A stretch of 64,000 bases of DNA from Acidovorax sp. 210-6 (GCF_010020825.1 NZ_JAACJE010000001.1:1054001-1118000); one strand, 5' to 3'. Counted from the first letter of the stretch, positions 45,350 to 54,205 are shown. The notes: a model not told the origin generated them from the sequence alone. Numbers and translations are program-made.

Positions 45350-45458
45350 GTGTTTGAAGTCGGGAAAAAAAGCCTGGCTACGCGGGGTTGAACCGTTGGC
45401 TGGCTAAAACGACCCTTGGGGACCGGGGAGCCGGTCCGGGAGTCGCCCCACGATGAAA

Positions 45459-45662
45459 CTATTTGGTCAAGATCAGCTTGCCCAGACGGGTGGCCTGCAG
45501 GCGATACAGCGCGCCGTTGTGCTGGATGGTGACGGCCTTGTGTCCGCGCAGCAGGCTGTGGCTGTCCACGGCGGGCAGGTTGGGCGCATCAGACATGGTT
45601 TCCGGGGCTGCGGGCAGGATGCCTTGGGCGAGCGCAGAGGGACGGGGCATGGCGGCTTGCAT
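45459..45662 (-). CDS. hemP: Hemin uptake protein HemP
   Basis: 67 residues. The C-terminal signature SHSLLRGHKAVTIQHNGALYRLQATRLGKLILTK (shown in parts: SLLRGHKAVTIQHNG and YRLQATRLGKLILTK) is the HemP family motif. ATG at 45662 or at 45650 are both possible; neither has a good Shine-Dalgarno sequence. A Fur-like box lies about 35 bases upstream. HemP is a small iron-responsive factor of hemin uptake regulation. It is downstream of exbD on the same strand but has its own promoter region. Confidence 0.85.
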   Translation of the reverse strand: MQAAMPRPSALAQGILPAAPETMSDAPNLPAVDSHSLLRGHKAVTIQHNGALYRLQATRLGKLILTK

Positions 45663-45690
45663 GGTGGAGGGTCTGAAAAGCAGTTTGATG

Positions 45691-45718
45691 AAGTAATGAT
45701 AACGATTCGCAATTACTT
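45691..45718. promoter_or_regulatory. Fur-like box upstream of hemP
   Basis: AAGTAATGATAACGATTCGC followed by AATTACTT. It matches the Fur hallmark of overlapping GATAAT-type hexamers (TGATAACGATT) and has flanking inverted arms AAGTAAT/ATTACTT. It lies 29-56 bases upstream of the hemP start in an AT-rich patch. Confidence 0.65.
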
Positions 45719-45756
45719 GTCTAGTGCCTTGCGGAGTTCCTTTGCAAAGCCTGGGG

Positions 45757-46167
45757 TTATTGCTGCGGATCGGTCACAAAACCAATCTTGCGCAGGCCCG
45801 CGCGCTGGGCGCTGGCCATGGCCACTGCGACGCGCTCGTAGCGCACTTCGCGGTCGCCGCGGATGTGCAGGTCGGGCTGGGGCTCCTTGGCGGCTTCGGC
45901 CTGCATCATGGAGGACAGCTCGGTTTCTCCCACTTCCTGGCCGTTCCAGAAGTAGCGGCCGTCGGCGGTCACGCTCAGGCGGATGGTTTCGGGCTTCACC
46001 TCTTCGGGTTGGTTGGCTGCGCGCGGCAGGTCCACCTGCACCGAGTGCTTCATCACCGGCACGGTGATGATGAAGATGATGAGCAGCACCAACATCACGT
46101 CCACCAAGGGCGTCATGTTGATTTCGTTCATGACGTCGTCTGCGTCATCCTGGGTACCAAAGGCCAT
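45757..46167 (-). CDS. exbD: Biopolymer transport protein ExbD
   Basis: 136 residues. Typical ExbD layout: a short cytoplasmic start, the membrane helix MTPLVDVMLVLLIIFIITVP with the proton-path aspartate (PLVD), then a periplasmic domain with LSVTADGRYFWNGQEV. Works with ExbB to energise TonB. Starts 2 bases after exbB. Followed by hemP. Confidence 0.95.
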   Translation of the reverse strand: MAFGTQDDADDVMNEINMTPLVDVMLVLLIIFIITVPVMKHSVQVDLPRAANQPEEVKPETIRLSVTADGRYFWNGQEVGETELSSMMQAEAAKEPQPDLHIRGDREVRYERVAVAMASAQRAGLRKIGFVTDPQQ

Positions 46168-46169
46168 GG

Positions 46170-46889
46170 TCAGTTCCCTTTCTTGAGCGGGCGAACGTTG
46201 CCAGGCTCGTTGGATGCTCCGACGCGGGCGCCCGTGACGAAATAGGCGTGCAGGTCGTGCGCAAAGCTGTTGAGGCGGGTGAGGATGTGCTTGTTGCCGC
46301 GCACCAGTGCGTTGTAGCCCAGCACGGCCGGGATGGCCACGGCCAGACCGAGCGCGGTCATGATCAGCGCTTCGCCGATCGGACCCGCCACCTTGTCGAT
46401 GGTCGATTGGCCCGACATGCCAATGGCGAGGAGTGCATGGTAAATGCCCCACACGGTGCCAAACAGGCCGATGAAGGGGGCAGTGGAACCCACCGAGGCC
46501 AGGATGGCCAAGCCCGCCTGAAGCCGGGCAGTAAAGCCATCGATGTAGTTGCGCATGCACCCGGTGACCCAGTCGCTCACATCCAGGCTGTCGTGCAACT
46601 GGGCTTTGGTGTTGCGGTGGTGAGCCGTGGCTTCACGGCCTTCGATGGCCAGTTGGCGGAACGGGTTGCTGGGGTCATTGCCCAGGCGGTTGAGTCCGTC
46701 GGCCAGGTCGTCGCTGTGCCAGAAAGTGGTGACGGCCTGGGCGTATTTCTTGAAGCGCACGATGTCCAGCGCCTTGATGAGGATGACGATCCAGGAAGCC
46801 AGGGACATGCCAAGCAAGAGCACCGCGACGGCGCGGGTCACAAAGTCGCCCTGAATCCAGACGTTGGCAATGCCGAATTGCGTATCCAT
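46170..46889 (-). CDS. exbB: Biopolymer transport protein ExbB
   Basis: 239 residues with three membrane helices of the MotA/TolQ/ExbB family. The conserved segments are LASVGSTAPFIGLFGTVWGI and IGEALIMTALGLAVAIPAVLGYN. Between tonB (15 bases upstream) and exbD (2 bases downstream), so tonB-exbB-exbD is one operon. Confidence 0.96.
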   Translation of the reverse strand: MDTQFGIANVWIQGDFVTRAVAVLLLGMSLASWIVILIKALDIVRFKKYAQAVTTFWHSDDLADGLNRLGNDPSNPFRQLAIEGREATAHHRNTKAQLHDSLDVSDWVTGCMRNYIDGFTARLQAGLAILASVGSTAPFIGLFGTVWGIYHALLAIGMSGQSTIDKVAGPIGEALIMTALGLAVAIPAVLGYNALVRGNKHILTRLNSFAHDLHAYFVTGARVGASNEPGNVRPLKKGN

Positions 46890-46904
46890 GAAAACTCCTG
46901 AGGT

Positions 46905-47594
46905 TTATTCGAGAACAAAATTGATGGGGACGAGGTACCACATGGCTTCGGGAACGCCGTTGCGTTTGCCGGGTACGAACTTCCAGCGGGAGACCGTTTC
47001 CTGGGCCTGCCGGTCAAGCCGTTCGAAACCGCTGGAGCGGTTCAGTTCGATCTTTTGGGGCAGCCCATCTGTCCCAATGAACACCCGCAGCACCACCTTA
47101 CCTTGCTCTCCCATGCGTTTGCTGATGGCGGGGTAGGTGGGCGCCGGGTTTTGCAGATAGGCAGCGTTGCTGGAAGGCAACTCGATGCGCGGTGGCGCAG
47201 GGGGGGCTTCGGGTGCGGTCACGGGTGCTGCCGTGACCGGTGCGTTGCTCGGTGCCGCGGGCTCGGCCGCTACCACGGGTGCGTTGTCCGAAGGAGGGGC
47301 GTTGGTCACGGGCAGCGGCGCGGGCGCGGGGCGCGGCGTGGGTGTGCGCACGGTTTTGGGTTGCGGCTTGGGGGGGGTGGGCAACGGGGGGGGAGGTTCT
47401 GGCGCGACCACCGGGGCTGGAGGGGTCACGAACTCGGACAGCAACACGGCGGGAACGATCACCTCTACTGCGCGCCGCAGCAAACCTGTGTGGAGAGCCC
47501 ACAGCGCCACCACATGCAGCAGCACTACGCCGATGGCGATCAGGGCGTTGCGTCCCAGGCCGGAGGGGGGCGCTTCTTCGTATGTCATGGTCAT
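46905..47594 (-). CDS. tonB: TonB energy-transducing protein
   Basis: 229 residues. An N-terminal anchor (NALIAIGVVLLHVVALWAL) is followed by a long proline-rich spacer (about residues 55-125, with PEPPPPLPTPPKPQPK). The C-terminal TonB domain contains YPAISKRMGEQGKVVLRVFI and SGFERLDRQAQETVSRWKFVP. ATG at 47594 or 47588 are both possible. It delivers proton-motive energy to receptors such as the one at 48101-50377. Confidence 0.95.
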   Translation of the reverse strand: MTMTYEEAPPSGLGRNALIAIGVVLLHVVALWALHTGLLRRAVEVIVPAVLLSEFVTPPAPVVAPEPPPPLPTPPKPQPKTVRTPTPRPAPAPLPVTNAPPSDNAPVVAAEPAAPSNAPVTAAPVTAPEAPPAPPRIELPSSNAAYLQNPAPTYPAISKRMGEQGKVVLRVFIGTDGLPQKIELNRSSGFERLDRQAQETVSRWKFVPGKRNGVPEAMWYLVPINFVLE

Positions 47595-47748
47595 TGAGAG
47601 TAGAGACAAAGGCTCATGTGGGGCGTATGAGGCACAGCCGCCCAGAGCTGAAAATTGGGCCCGGTGCAGCTAGCGGCGAAAGGTCCACACGGAACCTGCC
47701 ACCACCAGCAAAAGACAGACAGCAAGTGTGGATACGGGCTCCATGGTC

Positions 47749-47973
47749 TCAGCCGGCGCAAGCACATGCCCGCTGGGCATGGGCATCATTGTGCACTGCC
47801 GCGAGAGGGGCACTTGCGTGGCACTGGCTCACCAGCTCTCGCGCACAACCTTCGCAGTTGCCGCACTGGGTGGCAACGCCCAGCTCCAGTTGGATTTCGT
47901 CAAACCCCATGCCTGCCCGGGCAAAGCGGGCAATCTCGCGGTCGGAGATCCGGTGGCAGACGCAGACGATCAT
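47749..47973 (-). CDS. bfd: Bacterioferritin-associated ferredoxin
   Basis: 74 residues. The four 2Fe-2S cysteines are C4-x-C6 (MIVCVCHRIS) and C37-x2-C40 (QCGNCEGC). Bfd releases iron from bacterioferritin under iron limitation. First gene of the bfd-tonB-exbB-exbD run. A 19-bp near-palindrome of Fur type and a TATAAT box lie directly upstream. Confidence 0.93.
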   Translation of the reverse strand: MIVCVCHRISDREIARFARAGMGFDEIQLELGVATQCGNCEGCARELVSQCHASAPLAAVHNDAHAQRACACAG

Positions 47974-48004
47974 GGTGAGACAGGGCCGGGTTGCTGATGT
48001 ATTG

Positions 48005-48029
48005 ATTATAAATACGAATTGATCGCATT
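48005..48029 (-). promoter_or_regulatory. Fur-like box and -10 element upstream of bfd
   Basis: AATACGA (48011-48017) and TCGCATT (48023-48029) are inverted arms with one mismatch around ATTGA, giving a 19-bp Fur-type site. A consensus TATAAT on the minus strand (48010-48005) directly abuts it. Binding here would block the promoter. Confidence 0.65.
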
Positions 48030-48052
48030 ACTAGTCATGTGGATGTATCCAA

Positions 48053-48083
48053 TAAAAAACCGTCCAGGGTGGACGGTTTTTTT
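48053..48083. terminator. Bidirectional terminator between the siderophore receptor and bfd
   Basis: ACCGTCC (48059-48065) and GGACGGT (48071-48077) around AGGGT, with A-rich flank on the left and TTTTTTT on the right. Serves the leftward receptor gene, whose stop is at 48101. Confidence 0.8.
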
Positions 48084-48100
48084 GGGGCGCTCGCTGGGAG

Positions 48101-50377
48101 TCAGAACTTCATGCTGGCAGTGATCTGGAACAAACGACCGGCGCCAGGAATGTAGTGACCGGGGTACAGCGCATCGGCGTACAGCTTGTTGGTTACGTTG
48201 GTGAGGTTGGCCTTGAGGCTGTAGCGGTCGTTGATGGCGTACTCGGCCATCAGGTCGGCGGTCACGTAGCCAGGCGCCGACCACCCAGGGTTGCGGATGG
48301 GGGTTTGCGAACTGCGGAAATTCAGACCGCCACCCACACGCAACTGTGGCGTGATCTGGTAGGTGGTCCAGATCGTGCCGCTGTGGCGCGGTGTGAGCGA
48401 TGGGCGTGCGCCTTGGCCTTCGGCGCCTTCGGCACCTCGGTCGATTTTTGCGTCCGGCATCCACATGTAGGAACCATAGACTTCCCACTTGGGCGTCAGG
48501 CGACCGGTAATGTCGATTTCTGCCCCCGCCACATGGCGCTTGCCCGACAGCACGGCGATGTTCAGGTCGGGGTCAGTGTTGCGCTCGTGGAGCTTGGCCG
48601 CATGGAACACCGCAAGACGGGTGGTGAAGCGCTTGTCGGCAGAGTCGATTTTTGCGCCGATTTCGATGTTGCGGCTCGACTCAGGCGGCGTGTTGACCGT
48701 CGCTGCGCTGTATGAATAGGTGTCCCCTGAAGTGTTGAACGAGGTGCCATAAGAGAAGTGGTACGACTGCAGGGGCGTGGGCTGGTACAGCACGCCAAAG
48801 CGTTTGCTCCATTCGGAAATCTTCTGTCGATAGGCGGTGGTGGTGACCGGCCCTGGCGCAGCGCTCGGGATGGCGTACGAGTTGTAGTCGCCGTCCATGC
48901 TGTCGTAGCGCAGGCCACCCAGCAGCTTCCAGTGGGGCGCCACCTGCACGAGGTCTTGCGCATAGATGCCCCAGCCCTTGGCCTCAAAGTCGCTGGTGGT
49001 GCGCAGCACGCGGCTGCGTTCATCCACCCACGCGCCATCGTTGGGCGTGCCGACCGTCGTGGTGGGCTTGTTGATGGTCACGCCGCCCTGGGCGGCACTG
49101 CGAGCGCCATACACTTTCTTTTTCTCATGTGCAAAGTCGAAGCCGGCCAGCAGTTCGTGGCGTACGCCCAGTGCCTGGAACTTGTCACTGAAGTCGCTCT
49201 GCAGGTGCACGGTGTCCATGTCCTGGATTTTCAGGTGGTTCCCCCGCGTGAGACGGGTGGCGGGACCGAAGTTCGCCAGGCTTGCGGCCACGCCGCCAGG
49301 CTGCTGTGCAGCGGCGGCCAGGCGAATGGCGCCTGCGCGCTGGTCGCGCTCGAACTGGCCTGCACGCAATTGCGTCTTGAGTTCGGCGCTGCCTTCAAAC
49401 CGGTGCACATGGGACAGGGTCACCATGCTGGCGCTGCCATCGTTGTAGTCGCTCTTCGCGCCGTAGTAGTTGGCAGGATCCAGCGGCAACAGCGTGGTGT
49501 CGGCCACGCCAGCGTTGGCTGTGGGCCGAATCCAGGGCATGCCGTAGTTCATGCCGTTGTTGTTGTCCAGGTGGTACAGGCTGACGGCGAACTCGTCGCG
49601 CGTGCCGATACCCCAGGCGTAGGTGCCTGCAATGCCGCTCTTGTCCAGGCTGCTGCCCGCGCCGTTGTTGTTGGCCTTGGTGGCCATGGCATTGATGCGC
49701 AAAGCGGCGTTTTCGCCGGTGTGCCAGTTGAAGTCGCCAGTGACACGGCGGTACGCGTGGTTGCCCAGCGTCAGGTCCACCTGGTGGGTGTCGATCAGGC
49801 GCGGTGCCTTGCTCACCTGGTTGACGGCGCCGCCGGTCGATCCACGCCCAAACAGCATGGAGGCGGAGCCGCGCAGCACTTCCATGCGATCCAGATTGAA
49901 GGTATCGCGCTCGTAGAACGCTGGGTCGCGCATGCCGTCGATGAACATGTCGCCCGTGCTTTGCAGGGCAAAGCCGCGCAGGCGAATGTCTTCTTCGCCG
50001 CCTTCTGCTGCCAGGAAGGTGATGCCTGCGGTGTTTTTCAGTGCTTCCTTGACGGTGTCGAGGTTGCGATCATCGATCAGGCGTTCGGTCACCACGGTGA
50101 CCGACTGCGGGATGTCGCGCAACTGCTGTTTGCCCTTGCCGATGGTGGTCTCGGTGGCCCGCACACTGTCTTTGCCTTCGGCGGCCTCGGCGCGTTCACG
50201 CACCGTGACCGGGGCCAGGCTGCGGTCTGCGTCGGCGGATTGGGCTTGCACGTCCAGGGACGCCGCCAGCATCAGAATGGCCAGCGGCAGCAATCGCAGT
50301 GGCGAGGGGGGTGTGAGAGAAAACTGCTGCGCGCTCGGGTTGCGCTGCACGGGGGGGTATGCCAATCGGGCCTCCAT
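48101..50377 (-). CDS. TonB-dependent siderophore receptor
   Basis: 758 residues. Signal peptide within LRLLPLAILMLAASLDVQAQ. The plug domain shows IPQSVTVVTERLIDDRNLDT, KEALKNTAGITFLAAEGGEED and the FIDGMRDPAFYERDTFNLDRMEVL segment. The barrel ends in the C-terminal aromatic signature GRLFQITASMKF. The plug motifs are of the ferrisiderophore (FhuE/FpvA/FiuA) type. Start at ATG 50377. A TonB-box-like sequence (APVTVRE) lies near residue 57. The siderophore is not identifiable. Confidence 0.95.
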   Translation of the reverse strand: MEARLAYPPVQRNPSAQQFSLTPPSPLRLLPLAILMLAASLDVQAQSADADRSLAPVTVRERAEAAEGKDSVRATETTIGKGKQQLRDIPQSVTVVTERLIDDRNLDTVKEALKNTAGITFLAAEGGEEDIRLRGFALQSTGDMFIDGMRDPAFYERDTFNLDRMEVLRGSASMLFGRGSTGGAVNQVSKAPRLIDTHQVDLTLGNHAYRRVTGDFNWHTGENAALRINAMATKANNNGAGSSLDKSGIAGTYAWGIGTRDEFAVSLYHLDNNNGMNYGMPWIRPTANAGVADTTLLPLDPANYYGAKSDYNDGSASMVTLSHVHRFEGSAELKTQLRAGQFERDQRAGAIRLAAAAQQPGGVAASLANFGPATRLTRGNHLKIQDMDTVHLQSDFSDKFQALGVRHELLAGFDFAHEKKKVYGARSAAQGGVTINKPTTTVGTPNDGAWVDERSRVLRTTSDFEAKGWGIYAQDLVQVAPHWKLLGGLRYDSMDGDYNSYAIPSAAPGPVTTTAYRQKISEWSKRFGVLYQPTPLQSYHFSYGTSFNTSGDTYSYSAATVNTPPESSRNIEIGAKIDSADKRFTTRLAVFHAAKLHERNTDPDLNIAVLSGKRHVAGAEIDITGRLTPKWEVYGSYMWMPDAKIDRGAEGAEGQGARPSLTPRHSGTIWTTYQITPQLRVGGGLNFRSSQTPIRNPGWSAPGYVTADLMAEYAINDRYSLKANLTNVTNKLYADALYPGHYIPGAGRLFQITASMKF

Positions 50378-50497
50378 GGGTAAGAGCAATGCACATGGCT
50401 GCAGGCGCTTGAACGCATGCAGTGAAAGAGGCGAGAGGGCAATGGCTGGCGCGGAGGTTTGGCTATGCAGGAACTCGCAAGAGAATGTTAAGCCAAA

Positions 50498-50516
50498 CGA
50501 GATTGGTTAGCATTCA
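50498..50516. promoter_or_regulatory. Candidate Fur box upstream of the siderophore receptor
   Basis: On the minus strand GAATGCTAACCAATCTC resembles the Fur core AATGATAATCATT at about 10 of 13 positions. It lies about 120 bases upstream of the receptor start. Weak evidence; the receptor is expected to be Fur-controlled from its family. Confidence 0.35.
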
Positions 50517-50556
50517 AATTGATGCGGCTCAAGGGGCATATTGTTGCTTGTGGCCA

Positions 50557-50583
50557 ACAAAAAAGCCGGCAGAGCCGGCTTCT
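50557..50583 (-). terminator. Rho-independent terminator of the SWIB gene
   Basis: AAGCCGGC (50563-50570) and GCCGGCTT (50574-50581) around AGA. On the minus strand the stem is followed by TTTTTTG. It lies about 20 bases past the stop at 50601. Confidence 0.85.
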
Positions 50584-50600
50584 TCTCGGAGGGGCCGTCC

Positions 50601-50915
50601 TTACTGGACGTGCTTGCCAATCAGGCCCGCCATTTCAAACATGGACACCTGATCCTTGCCGAAAATGGGCTTGAGCTTGGCGTCGGCGTTGATCATGCGC
50701 TTGTTGGCGCTGTCCTGCAGCTTCTGGGCCTTGATGTAAACCCACAGCTTGCTGATGATCTCGGTGCGAGGCAGCGGGCTGGCACCCACCACGGCGGCCA
50801 GCGCAGGGCTGGGGGTGAGCGCCTTCATGAATGCTGCGTTGGGGGTGCGCTTCTTGGCGGGAGCAGCGGTCTTGGCTGCGGCGCTCTTGGCCGGGGCTTT
50901 CTTAGCAGTTGCCAT
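50601..50915 (-). CDS. SWIB/MDM2-domain protein
   Basis: 104 residues. A lysine/alanine-rich start (ATAKKAPAKSAAAKTAAPAK) resembles histone-H1-like tails. A SWIB domain follows with PSPALAAVVGASPLPRTEIISKLWVYIKAQ (shown in parts: PALAAVVGASPLPRTEI and ISKLWVYIKAQKLQD) and INADAKLKPIFGKDQVSMFE. Such basic SWIB proteins occur across Betaproteobacteria; a nucleoid role is likely. ATG at 50915. Monocistronic with its own terminator. Confidence 0.9.
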   Translation of the reverse strand: MATAKKAPAKSAAAKTAAPAKKRTPNAAFMKALTPSPALAAVVGASPLPRTEIISKLWVYIKAQKLQDSANKRMINADAKLKPIFGKDQVSMFEMAGLIGKHVQ

Positions 50916-51134
50916 TTTCGGATTTTCCTTATGGGGATTGGTCAATAGCGCCAGCGAAAACCTGCATGTCCACTGGCAGGTCGATGCTAACGGCAAAAAA
51001 ACGGCTTTCCAAGCGAGCGGGATGTTTTTTTGCTTCGGCTTGTTGCTGTGGCGCCAAGCTCTGGCGGCAAAGTCTGCGGTGTGGCGCGTTCGCAGCGGCG
51101 TCCTGTGGGGTAAGTCTGCCGCGGCGCAAGGGGT

Positions 51135-51857
51135 TCAGTGGCAGGCAGCCTGGTTGTTGACGATGCGATGCAGTGCCTCGGGACTCAGTATCCGCACGTG
51201 ACGCTGCTTCACTTCCACAATGCCGTCGTCCACGAACTTGGAGAAGGTGCGGCTCACCGTCTCCAGCTTGAGGCCGAGATAGCTTCCGATTTCCTCTCGG
51301 GTCATGCGCAAAATCAGCTCGGATTGCGAGAATCCGCGTGCATGTAGTCGCTGCACCAAGTTGAGCAAGAAAGCCGCCAACCGTTCCTCTGCCCGCATAC
51401 TGCCCAGGAGTAACATCACCCCGTGCTCACGCACGATTTCGCGGCTCATGATTTTGTGCACATGGTGCTGCAGCGCATTCACCTCGCGGGAGAGTTCTTC
51501 GATGCGCTCGAAGGGCATGACGCACACTTCGGCATCTTCCAGTGCCACGGCGTCGCAGGTATGGTGGTCATTGACGATGCCGTCCAGACCAATGATCTCG
51601 CCAGCCATCTGGAAGCCGGTGACCTGGTCGCGCCCATCTTCAGTCGCGACACAGGTCTTGAAGAACCCCGTGCGTATGGCAAACAGCGAGGTGAAGGCTT
51701 CACCGTTGCGGAACAAGGTGCTGCCGCGCTTGATTTTCCGACGCACGGCCACCACGTCGTCAATACGTCGCAGTTGCTCATCGGAGAGAGCCAGCGGCAT
51801 GCAAAGCTCACGCAGATTGCAATTGGAGCAGGCAACCTTGATGGTCTGCGGTGTCAT
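51135..51857 (-). CDS. fnr: FNR-type anaerobic transcriptional regulator
   Basis: 240 residues. The iron-sulfur ligands are C10-x2-C13-x5-C19 (ACSNCNLRELC) and C101 (HHTCDAV), as in FNR/Anr. A cAMP-receptor-like core and a winged helix with EEIGSYLGLKLETVSRTFSKF follow. It senses oxygen and controls microaerobic genes. ATG at 51857 gives the family start; ATG at 51950 would add 31 residues and lies at the edge of a perfect palindrome. Divergent from hemN, a classical FNR target. Confidence 0.93.
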   Translation of the reverse strand: MTPQTIKVACSNCNLRELCMPLALSDEQLRRIDDVVAVRRKIKRGSTLFRNGEAFTSLFAIRTGFFKTCVATEDGRDQVTGFQMAGEIIGLDGIVNDHHTCDAVALEDAEVCVMPFERIEELSREVNALQHHVHKIMSREIVREHGVMLLLGSMRAEERLAAFLLNLVQRLHARGFSQSELILRMTREEIGSYLGLKLETVSRTFSKFVDDGIVEVKQRHVRILSPEALHRIVNNQAACH

Positions 51858-51948
51858 ATGCAGGGGTGTCTGTGAATCCTCGCATGCCGATCCTTCCGTT
51901 TCGGAATCAGGTAACGAACGGACGATGGGTATGCGGGCGGGGTGTGAC

Positions 51949-51969
51949 ATAGGTCAAATTATGACCTAT
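51949..51969. promoter_or_regulatory. 21-bp palindrome between fnr and hemN
   Basis: Perfect arms ATAGGTCA (51949-51956) and TGACCTAT (51962-51969) around AATTA. It lies between the divergent fnr and hemN genes. It does not match TTGAT-N4-ATCAA, so it may be an operator for another regulator, or for autoregulation of fnr. Confidence 0.6.
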
Positions 51970-52076
51970 CCGCTTGGTGATGATCCAATCCTGCACTCGG
52001 ATGTCGGATGCTTGACGGGAATCAAGGGTCGCAAGGGCAATCTGGTGCACATTAAGCACGCTAGCCAGGAATAACA

Positions 52077-53459
52077 ATGACAATTGTCACCCCCGAACTG
52101 CTGACCCGCTACGACGTTTCCGGTCCGCGCTACACCTCTTACCCCACTGCCGATCGCTTTGTGGATGCGTTCGGAGAGCAGGACTACGTGCTTGCCCTTG
52201 GGCAGCGCCGCCAAAGTCCGGTGGGCAAGGCGTTGCCACTGTCGATCTATGTGCACATTCCGTTCTGTGAATCGCTGTGCTACTACTGTGCTTGCAACAA
52301 GATCATCACCAAGCACCACGACCGTGCCGATGTGTACCTGCGCTACCTCCAGCGCGAGATCGATCTCCATACCGCCCATTGCGGTGTGGGCCAGATGGTC
52401 AGCCAGATTCATTTTGGCGGAGGGACGCCGACCTTTCTATCCGATGCAGGCCTGCGTGACCTGATGGGGATGCTGCGCAGCAGCTTCACGCTGGTGCCGG
52501 GGGGGGAGTACTCGATTGAGGTCGATCCCCGTACCGTGGATGCGGATCGCCTGGCGCTGCTGGCGGAACTCGGATTCAACCGTCTGAGCTTTGGCGTACA
52601 GGACTTTGATCCTGAGGTGCAGAAAGCCGTGCACCGCATCCAGCCAGCAGAACAGGTGTTTTCCTTGGTGGAGTCTGCGCGCAGCATCGGCTTTGACTCC
52701 GTCAATGTGGATCTGATTTACGGTCTGCCCAAACAGACGCCGGAGTCCTTTGACCGCACATTGGCCCAGGTGGCCGAATTGCGGCCTGACCGCATCGCCC
52801 TCTATGCCTATGCCCACCTGCCCGAGCGCTTCAAGGCGCAGCGGCGCATCGTGTGGGCTGACCTGCCCATGGCGTCGTCCAAGGTGTCCATGCTGGCACG
52901 CTCGCTCGAAGCCTTCAGCACCGCGGGCTATGTGTATGTGGGCATGGACCACTTTGCACTGCCCGAGGACGCGCTGGCCGTGGCCAAGCGCCAGGGAAGG
53001 CTGCATCGCAACTTCCAGGGCTACAGCACGCAGCCGGACTGCGACCTGATCGGTCTGGGCGTATCCGCCATCGGCCGTGTGGGTGCTACCTACAGTCAGA
53101 ATGCCAAGACACTGGAAGACTATTACGACTTGCTCAATCAGGGGCGTCTGCCTGTGGTGCGTGGTCTGGCGCTCACGCGCGATGATCTGGTGCGCCGCGC
53201 CGTCATCATGGCCATCATGTGCCAGGGCGAACTGCTGTTTGAGCCGCTGGAGCAGGCCTGGCTGATCAATGTGCGGGACTATTTTGCGTCGGAGCTGGAG
53301 CAGCTCAAGGAACTGGAGCAGCAGGGCCTTGTTATGGTCAGCAACGAGGGCTTGGAGGTCACGGCCATGGGTTGGTACTTCGTGCGTGCCATTGCCATGG
53401 TGTTTGACAGGTATCTGCAGGCCGACAAGAACCGCGCGCGGTTTTCGCGGATCATCTAA
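52077..53459 (+). CDS. hemN: Oxygen-independent coproporphyrinogen III oxidase
   Basis: 460 residues. The radical-SAM cluster is C64-x3-C68-x2-C71 (PFCESLCYYCACNKI). The start is LLTRYDVSGPRYTSYPTADRF and the HemN features QIHFGGGTPTFLSDAG and DLIYGLPKQTPESF are present. It oxidises coproporphyrinogen III without oxygen. AGGA precedes ATG at 52077. Divergent from fnr and followed by a TauE-like gene, as in many anaerobic-respiration clusters. Confidence 0.97.
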   Translation: MTIVTPELLTRYDVSGPRYTSYPTADRFVDAFGEQDYVLALGQRRQSPVGKALPLSIYVHIPFCESLCYYCACNKIITKHHDRADVYLRYLQREIDLHTAHCGVGQMVSQIHFGGGTPTFLSDAGLRDLMGMLRSSFTLVPGGEYSIEVDPRTVDADRLALLAELGFNRLSFGVQDFDPEVQKAVHRIQPAEQVFSLVESARSIGFDSVNVDLIYGLPKQTPESFDRTLAQVAELRPDRIALYAYAHLPERFKAQRRIVWADLPMASSKVSMLARSLEAFSTAGYVYVGMDHFALPEDALAVAKRQGRLHRNFQGYSTQPDCDLIGLGVSAIGRVGATYSQNAKTLEDYYDLLNQGRLPVVRGLALTRDDLVRRAVIMAIMCQGELLFEPLEQAWLINVRDYFASELEQLKELEQQGLVMVSNEGLEVTAMGWYFVRAIAMVFDRYLQADKNRARFSRII

Positions 53460-53485
53460 CTTTCCTCGCGGAATACGCCACCTGC

Positions 53486-54205
53486 ATGCTTTCCTCACTG
53501 GCCTGGACCGCACTCATCATAGGGCTTGCGGGTGGGTCGCACTGCCTTGTCATGTGTGCCGCACCTTGCAGTGCGGTGGTGTCGGGCGCCGGGGGGGGCG
53601 CCCAAGAGGCTGAACAACCCGTCCATTGGGCGAACCGTGCCGTGCCTTGGCGCAGGTTGTCCGCCTACCATGCAGGGCGCATCCTCGGATACAGCTTGGT
53701 GGGCGCGCTGGCTGCTGTGGCCATGCAGAGTCTGGCATGGCTGACACAGCAGGCGTCTGCGCTGCGTCCCGTATGGACTTTTTTTCATGTGGCCGTGCTG
53801 GCATGGGGCGTCTTGCTGTTGCTCCAGGCGCGCCAGCCTGTCTGGGTGGAGCGTGCAGGACGCTCGGTGTGGCGGCGGGTTCAACCACTCGTTCAGTCAC
53901 ACACAGGTGTGTTCATGGCAGGAATGCTTTGGTCATTGATGCCATGTGGCTTACTGTATTCGGCATTGCTGGTCGCCGCATTGACGGGGGGCGCACTGCA
54001 AGGTGCGTTGGCGATGGCCTTTTTCGCTCTGGGTAGCGGGTTATGGCTGTTGCTGGCCCCCTGGCTTTGGTTGCAGGTGCGCGTCCGCGTCAATGCCTGG
54101 CGAACCGATTGGGGCACGCGACTGGCCGGATTGCTGCTCAGCGGCGTGGCGGTTTGGGCCCTGTGGCACGATTTGATCTATCGCCCATCACTGATCTGCG
54201 ATTAG
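53486..54205 (+). CDS. TauE/SafE-like (UreH-type) membrane protein
   Basis: 239 residues with six or so membrane helices. A conserved start AGGSHCLVMCAAPCSAVV has H/C/M residues suited to copper or heavy-metal handling. A repeat segment in the second half is MAGMLWSLMPCGLLYSALLVA. The family has members in cytochrome cbb3 oxidase clusters, and this gene lies 26 bases after hemN in an FNR locus, so a copper-delivery role is plausible. No sulfite evidence. Confidence 0.85.
   Translation: MLSSLAWTALIIGLAGGSHCLVMCAAPCSAVVSGAGGGAQEAEQPVHWANRAVPWRRLSAYHAGRILGYSLVGALAAVAMQSLAWLTQQASALRPVWTFFHVAVLAWGVLLLLQARQPVWVERAGRSVWRRVQPLVQSHTGVFMAGMLWSLMPCGLLYSALLVAALTGGALQGALAMAFFALGSGLWLLLAPWLWLQVRVRVNAWRTDWGTRLAGLLLSGVAVWALWHDLIYRPSLICD

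Noticed and set aside
51974-51990. TTGGTGATGATCCAA as an FNR site for hemN
   Set aside because: The half-sites deviate from TTGAT-N4-ATCAA and the spacing is off by one base, so I did not call it.
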